Below the pieces are notes generated by a model that was not told the DNA's origin, made no database searches, and worked only from the letters and a program-made list of their open reading frames with translations. A stretch of DNA of 64,000 nt, from NCBI GenBank assembly GCA_023627715.1, contig JAMAHW010000077.1, positions 1 to 64,000 of the forward strand. The letters run 5' to 3'. This stretch comes from Periconia sp. R9002. Lineage: Eukaryota; Ascomycota; Dothideomycetes; Pleosporales; Periconiaceae. Position 1 is the stretch's first letter. Every line of letters starts with the position of its first letter. Below, piece after piece: positions 23,804 through 36,743 of the stretch. The position numbers and the translations under genes were made by a program.

Positions 23804-26800
23804 ATGATGGGTGTAGACTTGCAACGCCCTCCTCTCCCTGCACCTACTGAACCGTCCACCCTCGACTCTACCGACAACGACACCACCCTGCGCGACGACG
23901 TCGACACCAATCTCTCCACCCGCACCGACAAAACCTCCTACTCCATCCCCGAGGACGGCAGTCCCGTTACCATAAACACCACCAAGCGCGAGGGCGGCGT
24001 CCACAAAAAGTACCCCTCCCAGACGTCTCTGCTGATCGAGTACTTCGAAGGCGGGAAATCGGACGGCAAGGTCCATTCACGGCCCAGTGTTCGCGTCCGC
24101 GTTACTCCCTCTTCCCGCAAAAACAAGTCGTCAACTAAGAACGACCATCTGAAAATCACCCAGACCAGCCGCAATCCCAGGAAGCCTTCCTACACACGTC
24201 GCATTTCTCTAGGCAGCAAAGGTCGCGACGAGCTCCAGCAGGTAGATACCTCCTACTCGGAAGGCTCCAACGTTTCCTCTGTGCCTCCCGTCGAGATTGA
24301 GGTTCTTGGGCACGCAAGCGACTTGTCTTCTGACGGAGCTCATCGTCTCCCGATGACGTCCGATATTTCATCTATGCCCCCAGATTCCATGCTGGAGGGA
24401 GAGCCTGTCATCAAACCACCTCCGCCCAGGAAAGGCCGGACCGTGGAACTGGACGACGTTTCCGACCTGGTAGAGGCATCAGATACCCTCAAAGCCCCCA
24501 CGCGCCAACGCAGCCGGAGTCTGAGCAAAGAGCGCATCACCGCCCGCGTGATGGAGAAATTGCAACAGAAGCCCGTGGAGAGCAGCAGATCCAGAACGAG
24601 GGGTGGATCGCGAGACGAATCCACGTCTAGTCGCAAGCGTAGGAGCAAGACCTCGAGAGAGGATGAATACAGCGCTGTTAGCGGAACTGACTCCAGCTTA
24701 TTGTCATCCAATGCCCATCGTCGATCGGCCGACGTGCATTCCATGAGATCCGGTGTCTCTGGTGCATCATCTATCAACAACCCGAAGCTGCTTGCAACCG
24801 TAGAGGATGCCATTAAGCGCTTAATTCTCCCCGAATTGAATGCCCTCAAAGAGGAGCAACGCACGCACAAGAATCATTCCAAGTTTGAGCAGACCCCTCG
24901 AGAGAGTGCATACGAGACTGTGGACTCTAGGACGAGCTCGCGCGATGGTTCCAAGCGGCGGGTGTCCAAATCCTCAAGCGCCCCACACATCCACGAAAAC
25001 AAACCCAAATTGGTCCTCACTCAGGACGAAAACGACCCAGGCACTGTTATCTCGGGAGCTTCAAGTCGAAAGGAGCGTCGTTCAAGCCGTGGTTCTGTGT
25101 CCGAGCACAGCCGCACTGAATCACGCGAAGAGAAAATCCGTCGCAAGAAGAGCAAGGAAAAGAGCATCTCCACACGCGAGGCAGCTCTAGCTGGACTCGC
25201 CGGCGCCGGACTCACCGCTGCAGCTTTGAAGAGCCACAATTCCCGAGAAGACCAAGCAGAGCAGCGTAAGGAGGAGAGAAGGCGGAAACATTCGCGTTCA
25301 AGCCGAAGTCGGACGGCAAGCATATCAGAGAGCATAGATGAATATGATGACGAGAAGGTAGATGTGCCACCGCTGCCGATTCTACAGAGCGAGCTCCAGG
25401 GTTCCGAGTTGACCCGCGACTCAATCCTCTCTGCTGAGACAGAGACGCGCGAACGACCAGATACTAGTTCATCCAGAGAGACTGGTGTAGAAACTCCACT
25501 CCGTGAAGTTCCTCGCGGTTATGCGTCGCCGTCTCCGATGACGCCCACCCGGAAAACACCAGGTGCCCTGCACGAATCCCTTGGCATGTCTCACAGCAAT
25601 CGGTCTCACGGCGATGTGAGTGTAGGCACGCCCAAGAGTGGTCGTAGCGCTAGAAGTTACACATCGAAGTCGCGGGATACTACTACCGCTGCCGTCTCCG
25701 CTGCAACCGCTGCAAAGATTCGTGCCATCGAGAACTCCGAGCCCCAGAGGTCACAGTACGAAATAGCCGATTCGACACCCACTCGCGGTTTAAGCCCTAT
25801 CCAAAGCGAAGCCAGCTACCGTGACAGCATTCACTCGACCGGATCACCACGCCCGCTCCTGCACTCCGCCCACAGCGGTGCCTCCATTTCATCAGCTGGG
25901 CGCAAACTCGATCGACAACAGTCCAATTTGTCAATACAGTCCTTTGTATCCACGCCCAGCACCAAAGCGGCCCGTACTCGCAAGCGACCTCAGGGAGTCA
26001 CCCTGGAACGCTCTCGAGAGGTGATGGACCGTCCGAATACCCCTGGTGATGCAGATAGCTTCTTCGCCCAAAACCACGAGCAGAACGAAATGTATCGCAG
26101 GGAGATTGAGGAAAGCGAGCATGGCTCGCCCAGCAGCGATTTTAGACGTGCGTCCGTTGATCAGAATAAGAGTCCTGAAGGGCGCAGTGATGAAAAGCTG
26201 GCTCTCGGTCAGAACGTTCAAAATGTCGGCTCTACACCAGAATACGTTCATACCCCCGTGGCCGTGGAATCCGCCATCGCGTCGTTGGTGGAACCATCAA
26301 CAATCAGCGTGCGCTCCTCGATATCAAGCCCGATTAAGAAGAGTAGGCTTTCCCAAGTCAGCCCCATGCCTGACTACCAGCATGCGGTTGACCCCGAAGG
26401 CAGCCCTACGCGTGAACAGTCCAGCCACGAACGATGGGGCGCTATTCGTAACCAAGCACATACTCTCGCACAATCTGGACAAACCAATTCCCCTCGACAG
26501 AGTGATGTACCTGCTCTCGGTGTCAGCGCGATCCCTACTGGAGATGCTATGCCCGAATTTGGCTACGGTGTGGATGACGCATCCGAAGTTGACACCAACC
26601 CCTCCATCATCCAAGGGCCAGGCGCTTATCATGATCAGACTGATGAATTACTGAGCAGGCAGGAGGAGCGTGAACGCACTCCCAACTCCTACGGCAAAGC
26701 CGCTGCTTTTGTCGGCGCTTCTACCGCCGCTGCCATGGCAACGGCCACATCGGCCCGCTCGCAATCTCGTGAACAAAGCCCAGCGCTTTCGTACGGACAA

Positions 26801-28987
26801 GGCCATGCCAATATGGACCAAGACTATCACAATCCATATGCGGCTGAACCTCACCCTTCCCACCTTCGGTATGCCCATGACCGCACGCCAACGCAAAGCC
26901 CGGCTTTCTGGAAAGACGAGGGGTATCAATCTGCTCCCCAGCCAGCTGTCACACCAGACGGTCGCCAACGCTCTAAATTCCTTGATGACGGCATGGGTAA
27001 ATATGACGACCCGTTGTTAGGCAACACTACTCCAGGAAAGCATGAGCGTCACTTTAGCGGCAATTCTCATGGCATGGCATCACCTCTGTATGATTCTGCC
27101 ACCGGCAAAGGTCTCGATCGCATTGAATCCAAGGACATTGTGGCCTTGATGGATCACTTGACAGTGCGAGACGCGCAGCGTAACGCCCGCGATACGGAAA
27201 TCCTGGTTACCCTTGTTCGTAGCGCGGCAGAGATGCGCAGCACCTTTGAAGAGATGAAGCAGTTCATTCGCGTGCAAGACCAGATGATCATGAACAGTAC
27301 AGACAAGAGGGTGGATCTCGCCGAACAGCGAATCCTCGGAGGCCCACGTCCACAGCCGTTGGGATCTCCTCGCGCTCCCCGATCATCAACTGAGGATCTT
27401 GATATGGAGACGAAGAAGAAGAGCGTGTTCAAACGTGCCCTTAAAGGACTCAGTATGAAGAGCGACAGCGATATCAAGAAGATCGAAGCAATGCTGATTC
27501 AATTGCTTGGTGAAGTGGAAGGATTGAAGCAATTTCACCAGCTATCCATGGAGCAACAGAATCGCTCCAACAGCATGACTTCCTATGAGAATTTGCGAGC
27601 TAGTGGTGGTCCTGAATCCGGATACGAGCCCGAGGGCCGAGCCAACACAGCTTCCTCACCAAATCAATCTGGATATCTATCAAATCCCTCATCACGACGA
27701 ATTCAAGATCTGCACTCGGGCTTCGAGGTTCCGCAGACGCACCGCATAAGTACTGTGCAAGAGGACGATGAGGAGTACATGGATGATGACCTGTATGAAA
27801 ACACAGAGCGGATGACGACGCCTACACAAGAGGCCCGCCGCAACGTTGCCCAGGAGCAGACCCCTCCACAAGCATCCAAGGCGTTCCGTGATTCGCAAAG
27901 CTTGGACAATACTCCAAAGCGGAAGCACAAGTCAAATTCCTCCTCCATCTTTGGGATTCCCAAAATCTCCCGATGGTCCAAGACTACTGCATCCACCAAC
28001 CCAGAGAGCCTACCCCGCAACAGCGGCTCTGGTGAGCAACGTCCATATTCGAGCGGATCGCGATCCAACTCGCATGTGAATTTGCCCTACGGAGATGGGA
28101 ATTATGAACTGCATGAAGATGATAGACTTCGCTCCAATACCTCACTTGATCGAGATGGTCGCTCTATTCGATCGGCGTCTCCTCTCATTCCTGAGGACCC
28201 CGAGTATACTATGGATGATCCCAAGTACCAGGCTCACCGCAATTCGCTCAATTTGCAGCACCCACGGCCACTTCCGGGTCAAGCTCGCTTTGTTGACCCC
28301 GTTCGATCTCCAGATTACGATCAGTGGGGTAGCAACCCTGCTCTCGCACGCAATCGCCTGTCTGGAGGTGCTGCCAGCCAAGGGCCTGGAAACCTGTCTC
28401 CAATTTCCTCGGATGGAAGTTACAGCCAACATTCGGCATCTGAGCAACAGGCAGCTCCTCTCCGCCCACCCAAGGTCGTGGACGATGGTCCACTGATCCC
28501 ACAACAGCCGCCCCTCGCGGGCCATGGACAAGCTAGGCAGATGTACAGCTCGCCCAATGAATATGGGGGTCAGGGAATCCTGACGCCTTTGGCACCCATT
28601 CAAGAGGTGCGTTACTCACTCGAGACCGACAGAGGGCATCGTGTACGTGATAACCTAGATCCTGCCAGCTAACGATGGACATGTCTAATAAAGTCACAGT
28701 ACACACCCTCGCCATCGATCCGAGATAGCCAAAATCTGACACCCGGAGCTGCTGCTGCTATGTCAAGCCCCCAGCGTAAGATCACGGGCCCACGTCCCAT
28801 GGGGAGCAGGAGCCCGAGCGGACAGCAGGGACTTCAGCACTCGGACACTGTGATTAGGAGGAGGCCTGGTAAGTAGACACGTCTCTGTCCTCATGGGAAG
28901 AAAAAAAATATAGCTAACACGGATGCTACAGCTGATACTGAAAGCCTCGAAAGCTACCGCAGCAGTCTCGACTCCGAGACCTTTTAA
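23804..28987 (+). CDS. Large disordered Ser/Arg-rich protein with a conserved helical segment, 1687 aa
   Basis: Exons 23804-28642, 28700-28868 and 28932-28987; frame closes to TAA. Most of the protein is polar and disordered, with many basic Ser/Arg tracts (SRSLSKERI, RSSRSRTAS). Folded-looking parts are SQTSLLIEYFEGGK near residue 75, DAIKRLILPELNALKEEQ near 330, and a helical segment at about 1100-1175 (KDIVALMDHLTVRDAQRN...EILVTLVRSAAEMRSTFEEM). KSVFKRALKGLSMKSDSDIKK and an ending SYRSSLDSETF follow. Two Ala/Gly-rich patches (LAGLAGAGLTAAALK near 465, AAAFVGASTAAAMATATS near 967) could be weak membrane or packing segments. I recall similar large proteins in other filamentous ascomycetes under the label 'involucrin repeat protein'; that is memory, not a search. 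The function is unknown. Confidence 0.85.
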
Positions 28988-30855
28988 GGACCGCTGCACT
29001 GCTACTGTTGCTGCTACGGTACATAATCAAATGGAGTTGGTGTTTTTATTAGCATGAGGAAAGGACGGAGGGAGGGGATTTGATGGATTTCGGATGCGGA
29101 TGTGGAAGTGGAGCGGGTTAGCTATAGTGTTCATGTATCCCCCCTTCTTTCCCTTGTGTTAAATGTATGAAGCGTCTCCTCTTTTTTTCTTTTAGGTCCC
29201 CAACGAGGGCGGGGGAGGTAAATAAGGGAGGAGAGGAAAGAAAAAATCAAAGGATTCATGATGACGAAACGGGTAAGGACAGGAGATGTGTGTTTTGTTT
29301 TCTTGTCTTAAAGTTGTGTTTTTCTTTTTTACTGACTTTTTGTCTTGATAAATACCCCCCTTCTTCCTTCCTCCTTTCGGATTGATGCATCTTTGACTTG
29401 GCTGACTATTTCGTCATGATTTAATTGACGTGGATTAATATGATTGGGAGTTTTTCTTTTACCTTTTGCGTTTGGATGAGGAGGATGTTGGTAGTGAATG
29501 TGTGGTTTTTTCGGAAGTAGAATAAAAAGAGGGTGTATTATTTGAAGGATTATATTAATCTTATTTGAAAACGATTCATGGATTCATGTTTTTGTGGTGA
29601 TTTTTTTTTAGTGGGATGTAAGAGCGTGTGTGTAATTCTAGTTATTGGAGTTTATATATTTATTGCTATAGGAATATAGTAAGTCATACATACTAACATC
29701 CCACACCTTCAAACACTAACAACCCCAATCAGACTCTCTCCACACCACACCGCAACAACCTATCTACGCTTCAATCCCTCACATCCTCATCAATACCTAC
29801 GTACCTACCCTACCTACAATAAACCTATCCCATTCGCAATTTAAAATCTCTTACTACTAACTAGCAAAAAATGTGTCTGGAGGTAAGGTGAGCCGACGTT
29901 TATCATTACTGACCATAACTTGATTGAAACGCTGTGCATAGTAAGAATAGATAGCTCGATTGATATAGAGTCAATTTATATTGCTAGGCTACCTAAAGTC
30001 GCGAATCTCATAAACTACATACGTGGGTTCGCTACTCAAATTTGGTAAATGAATGTCCGTTTCTAGCACCCTCCTCTTGTATATCCCCCAGTCGATGCTA
30101 CTGCATCTTCCGGTCCATATAGCCGAGCTCGAAGGCTATGGTCTACTATTGTTGTTAGCATCGCAGCTTAGATAAAGATTTGTTGAAATTACCTTGGAGT
30201 TTTGTTGCTCATCTAAGACAACTGGCATAAGGGAAGCATTCCCTCTTCGCTCCCATGTGAACATCTGGGATATTGGTGCACCTTCCGTCGCAGCCTCCCT
30301 TTGGCCTGATTGAGTAATATAGTGTGAAGCAAAGACTCGAGTTTTTGTGGTAGATGGCAATGGGAAACAAACGGAAAGATGACTCGCTTTTATATCATAG
30401 TTTCTCCTATGGTTCAGTTCTACGGCATATGCAGAGAAGCACCTATGGGGTGCTCATGATTGGATGGGTTCCTTCTGCCTACCTCGATATGCAGTGCAAA
30501 AATACTCTACGATAATCAATTCGTACAGTTTCTCCTGTGTTTCAGTTCTACGGCGTATGCAAAGAAGCGCCTATAGCAATACAAGACACTCGGCGTAGTG
30601 TCAGAATCCTCAGGCATCATTATCAGAATTGGTTGTGACGAGTCACGTGATATGTGAGGCACAGCAGGGCATCACCCAGGCGCTCAAGCTATCTTCTATC
30701 TCCAGCCTATCCTTAAATTCACATGATCAATATATTGATATTGATTAAAGAACAATCAATCAGCTGTGTTGGTTCTGAACTGGAACTAAAACTTGCAGAA
30801 GTTTGCGTGAAGGCTTGTACTGGCAACACCGTTCCAAGGTTGGATCAGTACTGAT
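28988..30855. other. Intergenic, 1.9 kb
   Basis: 3' flank of the 1687-aa gene, T-rich and G/A-rich to about 29650. A pyrimidine/CA-rich promoter-like stretch spans 29700-29868 and ends in a tiny start, ATG-TGT-CTG-GAG followed by gtaagg at 29870-29881. No downstream coding continues it. AT-rich sequence with a diverged direct repeat follows (30399-30576). Confidence 0.5.
30399..30576. repeat. Two ~50-bp direct repeat copies, 128 bp apart
   Basis: Copy A (30399-30448) and copy B (30527-30576) share AGTTTCTCCT, TTCAGTTCTACGGC, TATGCA and GAAGC-CCTAT. Most of the differences are A/G transitions. Confidence 0.6.
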
Positions 30856-30879
30856 TTGCTTGGCATCACCACGCCACGG

Positions 30880-31841
30880 ATGTTAACTTTAGCGCCTAGA
30901 ACCCAAACACATCACTTCACCCAACCTAGCTTACCGCCTACTATCCACAGATCTGACTTTCAATCCAACCATCATGTCAGAGGCTCTAACACAGTCGACA
31001 CATTATATCATCCAGAGGTTCTGGCACGTGCGATGACCTTCTCCGATGGCACGCCCATACCGCTGGACGGGAAGTACCACGTCGATCCAACTAATCCGAT
31101 GAGCCGCGTGAAATATCTTGAACCATGGTTTCCTCCTGGGGTTTCAGAATACCTGGCTGGTGGAGGATCATCACGCCTAGGCTTACTGCCGGATGGAACG
31201 ATTCTCAAATATGTGCGTGACAGAGACGATGACTACGAAACCAAGGCTCTGGACATCGAGCATCAAATCCTGACAGCTTTGGGAAGCCACGAAAGGCTCG
31301 TCGAGTACGTTGGTCTACACGAACACGGCGTTCGGTTTCGATATGAGAAGAATGGTGATCTTCGCTCATACGTCTCCAAAGTCGGCTTTGACACTATTCC
31401 TGTCCAGCAGCGATTGAAATGGGTGCAGCAAGCAGCAGAGAGCATTGCATTTATCCATTCCAAAGGCGTCATCCACTGCGATCTCAATCCAAACAACTTT
31501 CTCCTCGATGACAAGCTGAATCTCCTCCTTTGCGACTTTGGTGGCTGCCTGTTTGGCGAACTAGACGGAAAGACAAGGGAGAGTGCACGCTTCTTTCTTC
31601 AAGAGAACCCCTCTCTACGCCCAATGCAAAGACGGATATTTTCGCACTGGGGTCTATCATATACTACATCATGGCTGGCCATGAGCCCTACCCTGATTTG
31701 TCGGATGATGAAGTCACGGCCCGTTTTACTAGAGGGGAGTTTCCCGATGTAGATGGGCTTGAATGCGGCGAGACTATTCGTGGTTGTTGGGCTGCAAAAT
31801 ACAATAGCGCGCAAGAGGTGGTATCGAGTCTCTTGGAATAA
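30880..31841 (+). pseudogene. Protein kinase-like gene with a one-base frameshift
   Basis: The first frame runs from ATG 30880 (or ATG 31033, MTFSDGTPIPL) through a kinase N-lobe. It has a glycine-rich GGGSSRLGLLPDG and a candidate lysine in TILKYVRD. The catalytic loop is IHCDLNPNNFLL (31471-31506), with DFGGC following at 31534-31548. After SARFFL (about 31600) the kinase reading continues in another frame as REPLSTPNAKTDIFALGSIIYYIMAGHEPYPDL to a stop at 31841. One missing base in the CTTC-AAGAG context would join the two. No intron with GT-AG ends explains it. No second lesion was seen, so this is either a recent null allele or an assembly error. The catalytic loop is H-x-D rather than HRD, as in several fungus-specific kinase families. 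No assignment to a named kinase is possible. Confidence 0.7.
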
Positions 31842-33899
31842 CTTGTTAGGTAAGCGGTGAAGATGTCTACTACTGATAGCCTGGCTCCTACCCGGTGTAT
31901 GGGTACTCCTCTACTCGGTAGCAGAATGTGTTCAAAGTGAAGCTCTACGTTGAGATCAAAGAGATATTTTGGATAGCATGATATGCGTGAAGTAGAGTGA
32001 GAGAAACAGCGAAGGAATGTACCATCATACTGCGCTATCCCCCTAAATCATGAACTATACCGATAGAGCTAGAGACTTTCCATGGGGGAGCGTATCGAAT
32101 AGGCCAGGGCGTGCCTCTAAGTTAAGTACGACAAATGAATGTCTCTGAGCTGACCTGTACTGCAAAGAGATCGTCGTAACTCATAAAGTACGTACTTTTA
32201 TGTACATATTAAAGTGACAAGCAGTAGGCACGTGAGGCATTTTGTCATCCACTTCGAATGGAGCTGGAAGCGGAGGCTTGGCAAGCAAATCGAGGCTTGC
32301 TTGATCCAATCACGTGCTGACTGTCTCTCTCTAATCCCCGAACTTGACCTCCTGTACACGAAGCCCCAAGAAACTACATCAAGAAAGCCTCAGTCGAATG
32401 AATTCGGATCATCTTTTGATGGCGTATCTCTACTGGCAATCCTATTGCTAAGTGTATCGCTGCTCGTAAACATTGGTTCTCCTCTATCTCTCTGGGCATT
32501 GGGCCTTCCAAATGGAATTAAAAGCGCTTATTGTGGTTTGATATCTCAAATACTTGGTTTCTCGCCATATCGGATTATAAGGTACTTTAGCGTATGCTTT
32601 CGTTGCTACCGACGTAAGGTGATCTACAAACGTTTGTTATGAGAGAGGCGCTTCTTTCTGCGGCGAAGCTTTATGATACTTTCTATAAAGGAAAAGAGAA
32701 GCTCTTTTAAGCACCTTTTCTTGATGTTGTCTCTTAGCAGTCTTAGTGGTTACCCTAGTTGGAGGTTTAAACTTTGGAGTGGAATGACGTCTGATGTCAT
32801 GGTTTACTTTTTTAGCTCGGCGACACAGATAGGGTCTACTTAGCGCGCCTATTTCGTTTCCCCTAGGAGATCTCAATGGGGAAAGGGGTGTTTCCTTGCT
32901 TTTTTTTCCTCGGACGTGTTGGATGGGGCAGGGGTTTGGCACTTGTTTTCTTGTCCCTCGGAGACGCGTCTTTTTATTTCTGGTTTAGGATTTGGAGGTT
33001 TTGTTGGGGTATTGAAGATGATTGTGCGAAATTGTGCGTGCGACCTCAGGGACGTTTGAAATGGTTTGTGGCACGGGAATAAGATTGGTTGCTGCGGACG
33101 AGGTGATACATGGGAGGACATGAGGAGAGGATGGGGAGATGAGGGGTGGGGAGGTTTGTGTGACATCGCTTCGAGCGCTGTTGTGGTAGGCGATGCGATG
33201 GGTGATGGTGGTGATGATGTGTTGGCGAGTGGAGCGTATACGGGACGAGACGAGCGCGCATTTGCCAATTGGGAAGGGTTAGAACGGATGGACAAGGAAA
33301 GGATGTGCAGAGTGTGAATGATGTGAATGATGTGCTGCGGGGATGAGGGCTGATGGTTGCCATTGGTAAAGCAGGTTTGCGACGAGGCGTGGATGGCTAG
33401 TCAGTCACCAAGTGAAGTGGGTTGTGGTGGCTGGATTGGTGGATGCACAGATGTCGATGGCTCCAAATCAGTACGGAATGAGCGTTGTTCGATTGTGCTG
33501 GTGTACAAGAGAAAAGGTGCATACCTCGTGTAGGTAGGTAGCCAATTCATAGCCAAGTAGACGGAGATTCGAGAGGTGTAGGTATCTTTGCGATGACGAG
33601 GAGCGGCGGCTAAGGGTCTAGATCGGACATGGAGGCTACATGTGTTACTTAGTGCTATTTCCTGTGGGCTGCCAGGACCCCGTCAGCTCGATTGGCGACG
33701 ATTCAGTCCATGACGTTTCCGTCTGTGCGCCCCGTCCAGTCCAGTCCTTGTTTAATGTTATTCTACCAACCCCGGCCTTTCATTTCTTTCAATCCTCACC
33801 TTTTTCTTTCCTTCTGCTCCTCGACATCTCCCTCCACACGACATCCATTGCTTGCTGGGAGGCTTCCGAAGCCTTACCCACCCAGTTCGCTCCCTCGCC
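31842..33899. other. Intergenic, 2.05 kb
   Basis: 3' flank of the kinase gene and promoter of the channel gene. A hydrophobic frame at 32214-32642 (SLLAILLLSVSLLVNIG) starts only at GTG and has no usable ATG, so I did not call it. 32870-33300 is G-rich on plus (C-rich on minus). A pyrimidine-rich leader (about 33780-33890) precedes the channel start. Confidence 0.5.
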
Positions 33900-36743
33900 A
33901 TGGCTTCCCTCCACCGCTTCGTTCTGCGCGTAAGTCTCTCCCTCCCTCCCTGAACAATTGTCCAAATCAGCAGAGAAGCAAGCTCTGACGACACCAATGT
34001 CTACAGCAAGATGTCGGCTCCAATCGCGACAAACCCGAGTCCAACTCCCTGTCGTCCATGGTCTCCACCCTCGTTCCCACCCTCATCTCCTTCGCCATCT
34101 TCGTCACCCTCTTCTTCATCTTCCGTAACCGATTCCGCCGTCTGTACTCGCCGCGCACCTACGTCGACAGTGTTGGCGACCAGCGGAAAACCCCACCTCA
34201 ACCTTCGGGCTTCTTTGGATGGATCAGCAGCTTTCGTCACCTGCCCGATACCTATATCTTGGATCATCAGTCCATTGATGGCTTCTTGTTTGTGCGCTTC
34301 TTCAAGGTCTTGGTCATTATATCCTTCCTGGGATGCCTCATCACATGGCCTGTTCTTTTCCCCGTCAATGCCACGGTACGGCTCTTGCGCTCCATTTAGA
34401 ACCTCGTTTCGCTGTAGACTAACGGTTTGTTAGGGCGGCGCGGGCAACCAGCAGCTTGATATTCTCTCCATGAGCAATGTTGCCGAGGACCGACCCAATC
34501 GCTACTATGCCCATGCTCTCATGTCCGTTGTCTTTTTGGGTACGTCTCCGTCTTCCCATCCGTAACTCTCTAGTCCGCCTCTGACATGTGGATAGGCTTT
34601 GTTATGATCATCCTCGCTCGCGAATCTTTCTACGCAATCAACATCCGCCAGGCCTACCGTCGCTCACCTTGGGGCGCCAGTCGCCTTTCGTCCAAGACCA
34701 TTCTCTTCACCAATGTGCCCAAGAACCTGTCTCAATCCGCCCTCTTTGAAATGTTCCCTGGCGTTAAGCATGCCTGGGTCGCTTCCAACTGCAAGAAGCT
34801 CACTGAGCTGGTCGAGGACCGAGACAAGACAGCCTTGAAGCTCGAAGAAGGCGAGATTCAGTTGTCGCGTGATGCCAATAACAATCGCATCAAGGCTGAG
34901 AAGGGCAAGAAGAAGGCGTTCCAGTCTGGCGAAGGTGTCGAAAAATACGTCAACCCAAAGGACCGACCCACCCATCGCCTCAAGCCTCTCATTGGCAAGA
35001 AAGTCGACACCATCACCTACGGACGGGAGCACCTTGCTGAGCTTATCCCCAAAGTGGAGGCCGAGCAAGATAAGCACTGGAATGGCCAAGGCGACCTCGT
35101 TGGTGCCGTTTTCTTGACGTTCCATACCCAGAAGGAAGCCCAGGATGCCTGGCAGTTGATGCAGCACAGGAAGACCAAACCCAACTCCAAGATGTCTGCG
35201 CGCCAGCTCGGCGTGCTCCCTCAAGAGGTAGTCTGGAGCAACTTGCGCGTTGGCACTGCCGAGCATTGGGCCAGATGGCTTGTGGCCTCCGCCTTTATTG
35301 CCACTATGATCATATTCTGGGCCGTTCCGGTTGCCTTTGTCGGTCTCGTGTCTCAGGTCAACTATCTCACAAAGCAATTCACCTGGCTCGGATGGATCAA
35401 CGACATTCCCAAGGTCATCCTGGGTGTAGTTACTGGTCTTTTGCCCGTCATCATGCTCGCCATCTTAATGGCTTTGGTGCCCATCTTTTGCCGAAGTAAG
35501 TCTCTATGCGATAACGTCTTGTTTCCCGGCTAACAAGGTTTCAGTCGTGGCCAAGTTATCTGGGTACCCTACCCTGAGCCAGATCGAGCTCCAAACCCAG
35601 TCGTGGTACTTTGCCTTCCAGGTCATTCAGGTCTTCCTCATCACAACATTTGCTGGCGCTGTTACTACTGTTATCCAACAAATCCTCGCGGACCCTAGCC
35701 TTGCACTTACCCTCCTTTCCGAAAATCTGCCCAAGGCTTCCAACGTCTACATCTCATACTTCCTGCTGTTCGGTCTCTCGTCGGCTGCTGGCACCCTGCT
35801 CAACATTGGTGGCTTCGTCAGTGTGGTTGTGCTTGGCCGCATCCTCCCCGGAAAGACTCCCCGCAAAATCTTCGAGAAGCTTGTCACCTTCGCTGGACCC
35901 ATGTGGGGCTCCGAGTTTCCAAAGTGGACCAATCTGGGCGTCATCGCGCTGAGTTACTCGTGCATCGCCCCCTTGGTCCTTGGTTTTGCCACTGTGGGCT
36001 TCGCGCTCATCTACCTGGCGTTCCGCTACAATTTTATGTACTGCTACGAGAACAAACTCGACACCCAGGGTGCTGCTTATGCGCGTGCCCTCCGTCAGCT
36101 CTTCGTTGGCGTATATATTTCTGAGCTTTGCTTAATCGGCCTCTTTGCCATCGCGACGGGCCGTAACACCCTGGCAGCCGGACCTCTCGCTATTGAAGCC
36201 CTGCTGCTCGCTTTGACCATCGTCTTCCACCTCACGCTCCGCAAGGCCCTTGAACACCACGAAGCACGTCTTGCGTACATCGATCCCATGCCCGCTACTA
36301 CACATGTCGAAAGCGGCCTCTCCAACGACAAGAGCGCCACGACTTCCAATGGAAATGGCAATGGCAACCGCGCTGCACCCCGCGCCTCCAAAATCCCAGC
36401 CTTCCTCCAAAAGATCATCAACCCGGAACGTAACTCAGTCACCAACCTATCCGCCTCCCTTGATCAGTTCTACCACCGACCGCAAGAACCCCTCCCCGAA
36501 CCTATCCAGAAGCGCGCCTACTTCAACCCCGTCGTCACCTCGCCCACGCCTGTATTGTGGACCGTGCACGACAGCATGGGCCTCTCGGAGCGGGAGATCC
36601 TCGATTGCAAGAAGGCGGTGCCGAGCCTCGTCATCACGGACGAACAGGCTTTCTTCAACGAGAAGGGTAAAGTCGAGTGGAAGGGCCGGGACGAGGGCAA
36701 GGCGAGGGATGCTCCTGTTTGGGAGGAAAGGATCATTTATTAA
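33900..36743 (+). CDS. CSC1/OSCA/TMEM63-type osmosensitive cation channel (RSN1/DUF221 family)
   Basis: Five exons: 33900-33929, 34007-34375, 34434-34539, 34596-35495 and 35545-36743, giving 867 aa. Exon 1 encodes only MASLHRFVLR. The architecture follows the family. Three N-terminal membrane helices (VPTLISFAIFVTLFFIF, FKVLVIISFLGCLI, SVVFLGFVMIILARES) come first. An RRM-like cytosolic domain follows (KTILFTNVPKNLSQSALFEM). Eight more hydrophobic helices start at WLVASAFIATMIIFWAVPVA and include NVYISYFLLFGLSSAAGTLL and FATVGFALIYLAFRYNFMY. The C-terminal tail carries TPVLWTVHDSMGLSEREI, the PHM7-type C-terminal element. Known members are plasma-membrane or ER calcium-permeable channels gated by osmotic or mechanical stress. 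The total of about 11 helices and the length fit the family well. Confidence 0.94.

Noticed and set aside
32214..32642. 142-codon + frame with a hydrophobic segment (SLLAILLLSVSLLVNIG)
   Set aside because: It begins only at GTG with no in-frame ATG before the hydrophobic part, and no splice site would supply one. It was kept as intergenic.
34664..35377. 237-codon minus frame inside the CSC1-type gene
   Set aside because: Antisense shadow of the cytosolic domain, with no independent features.
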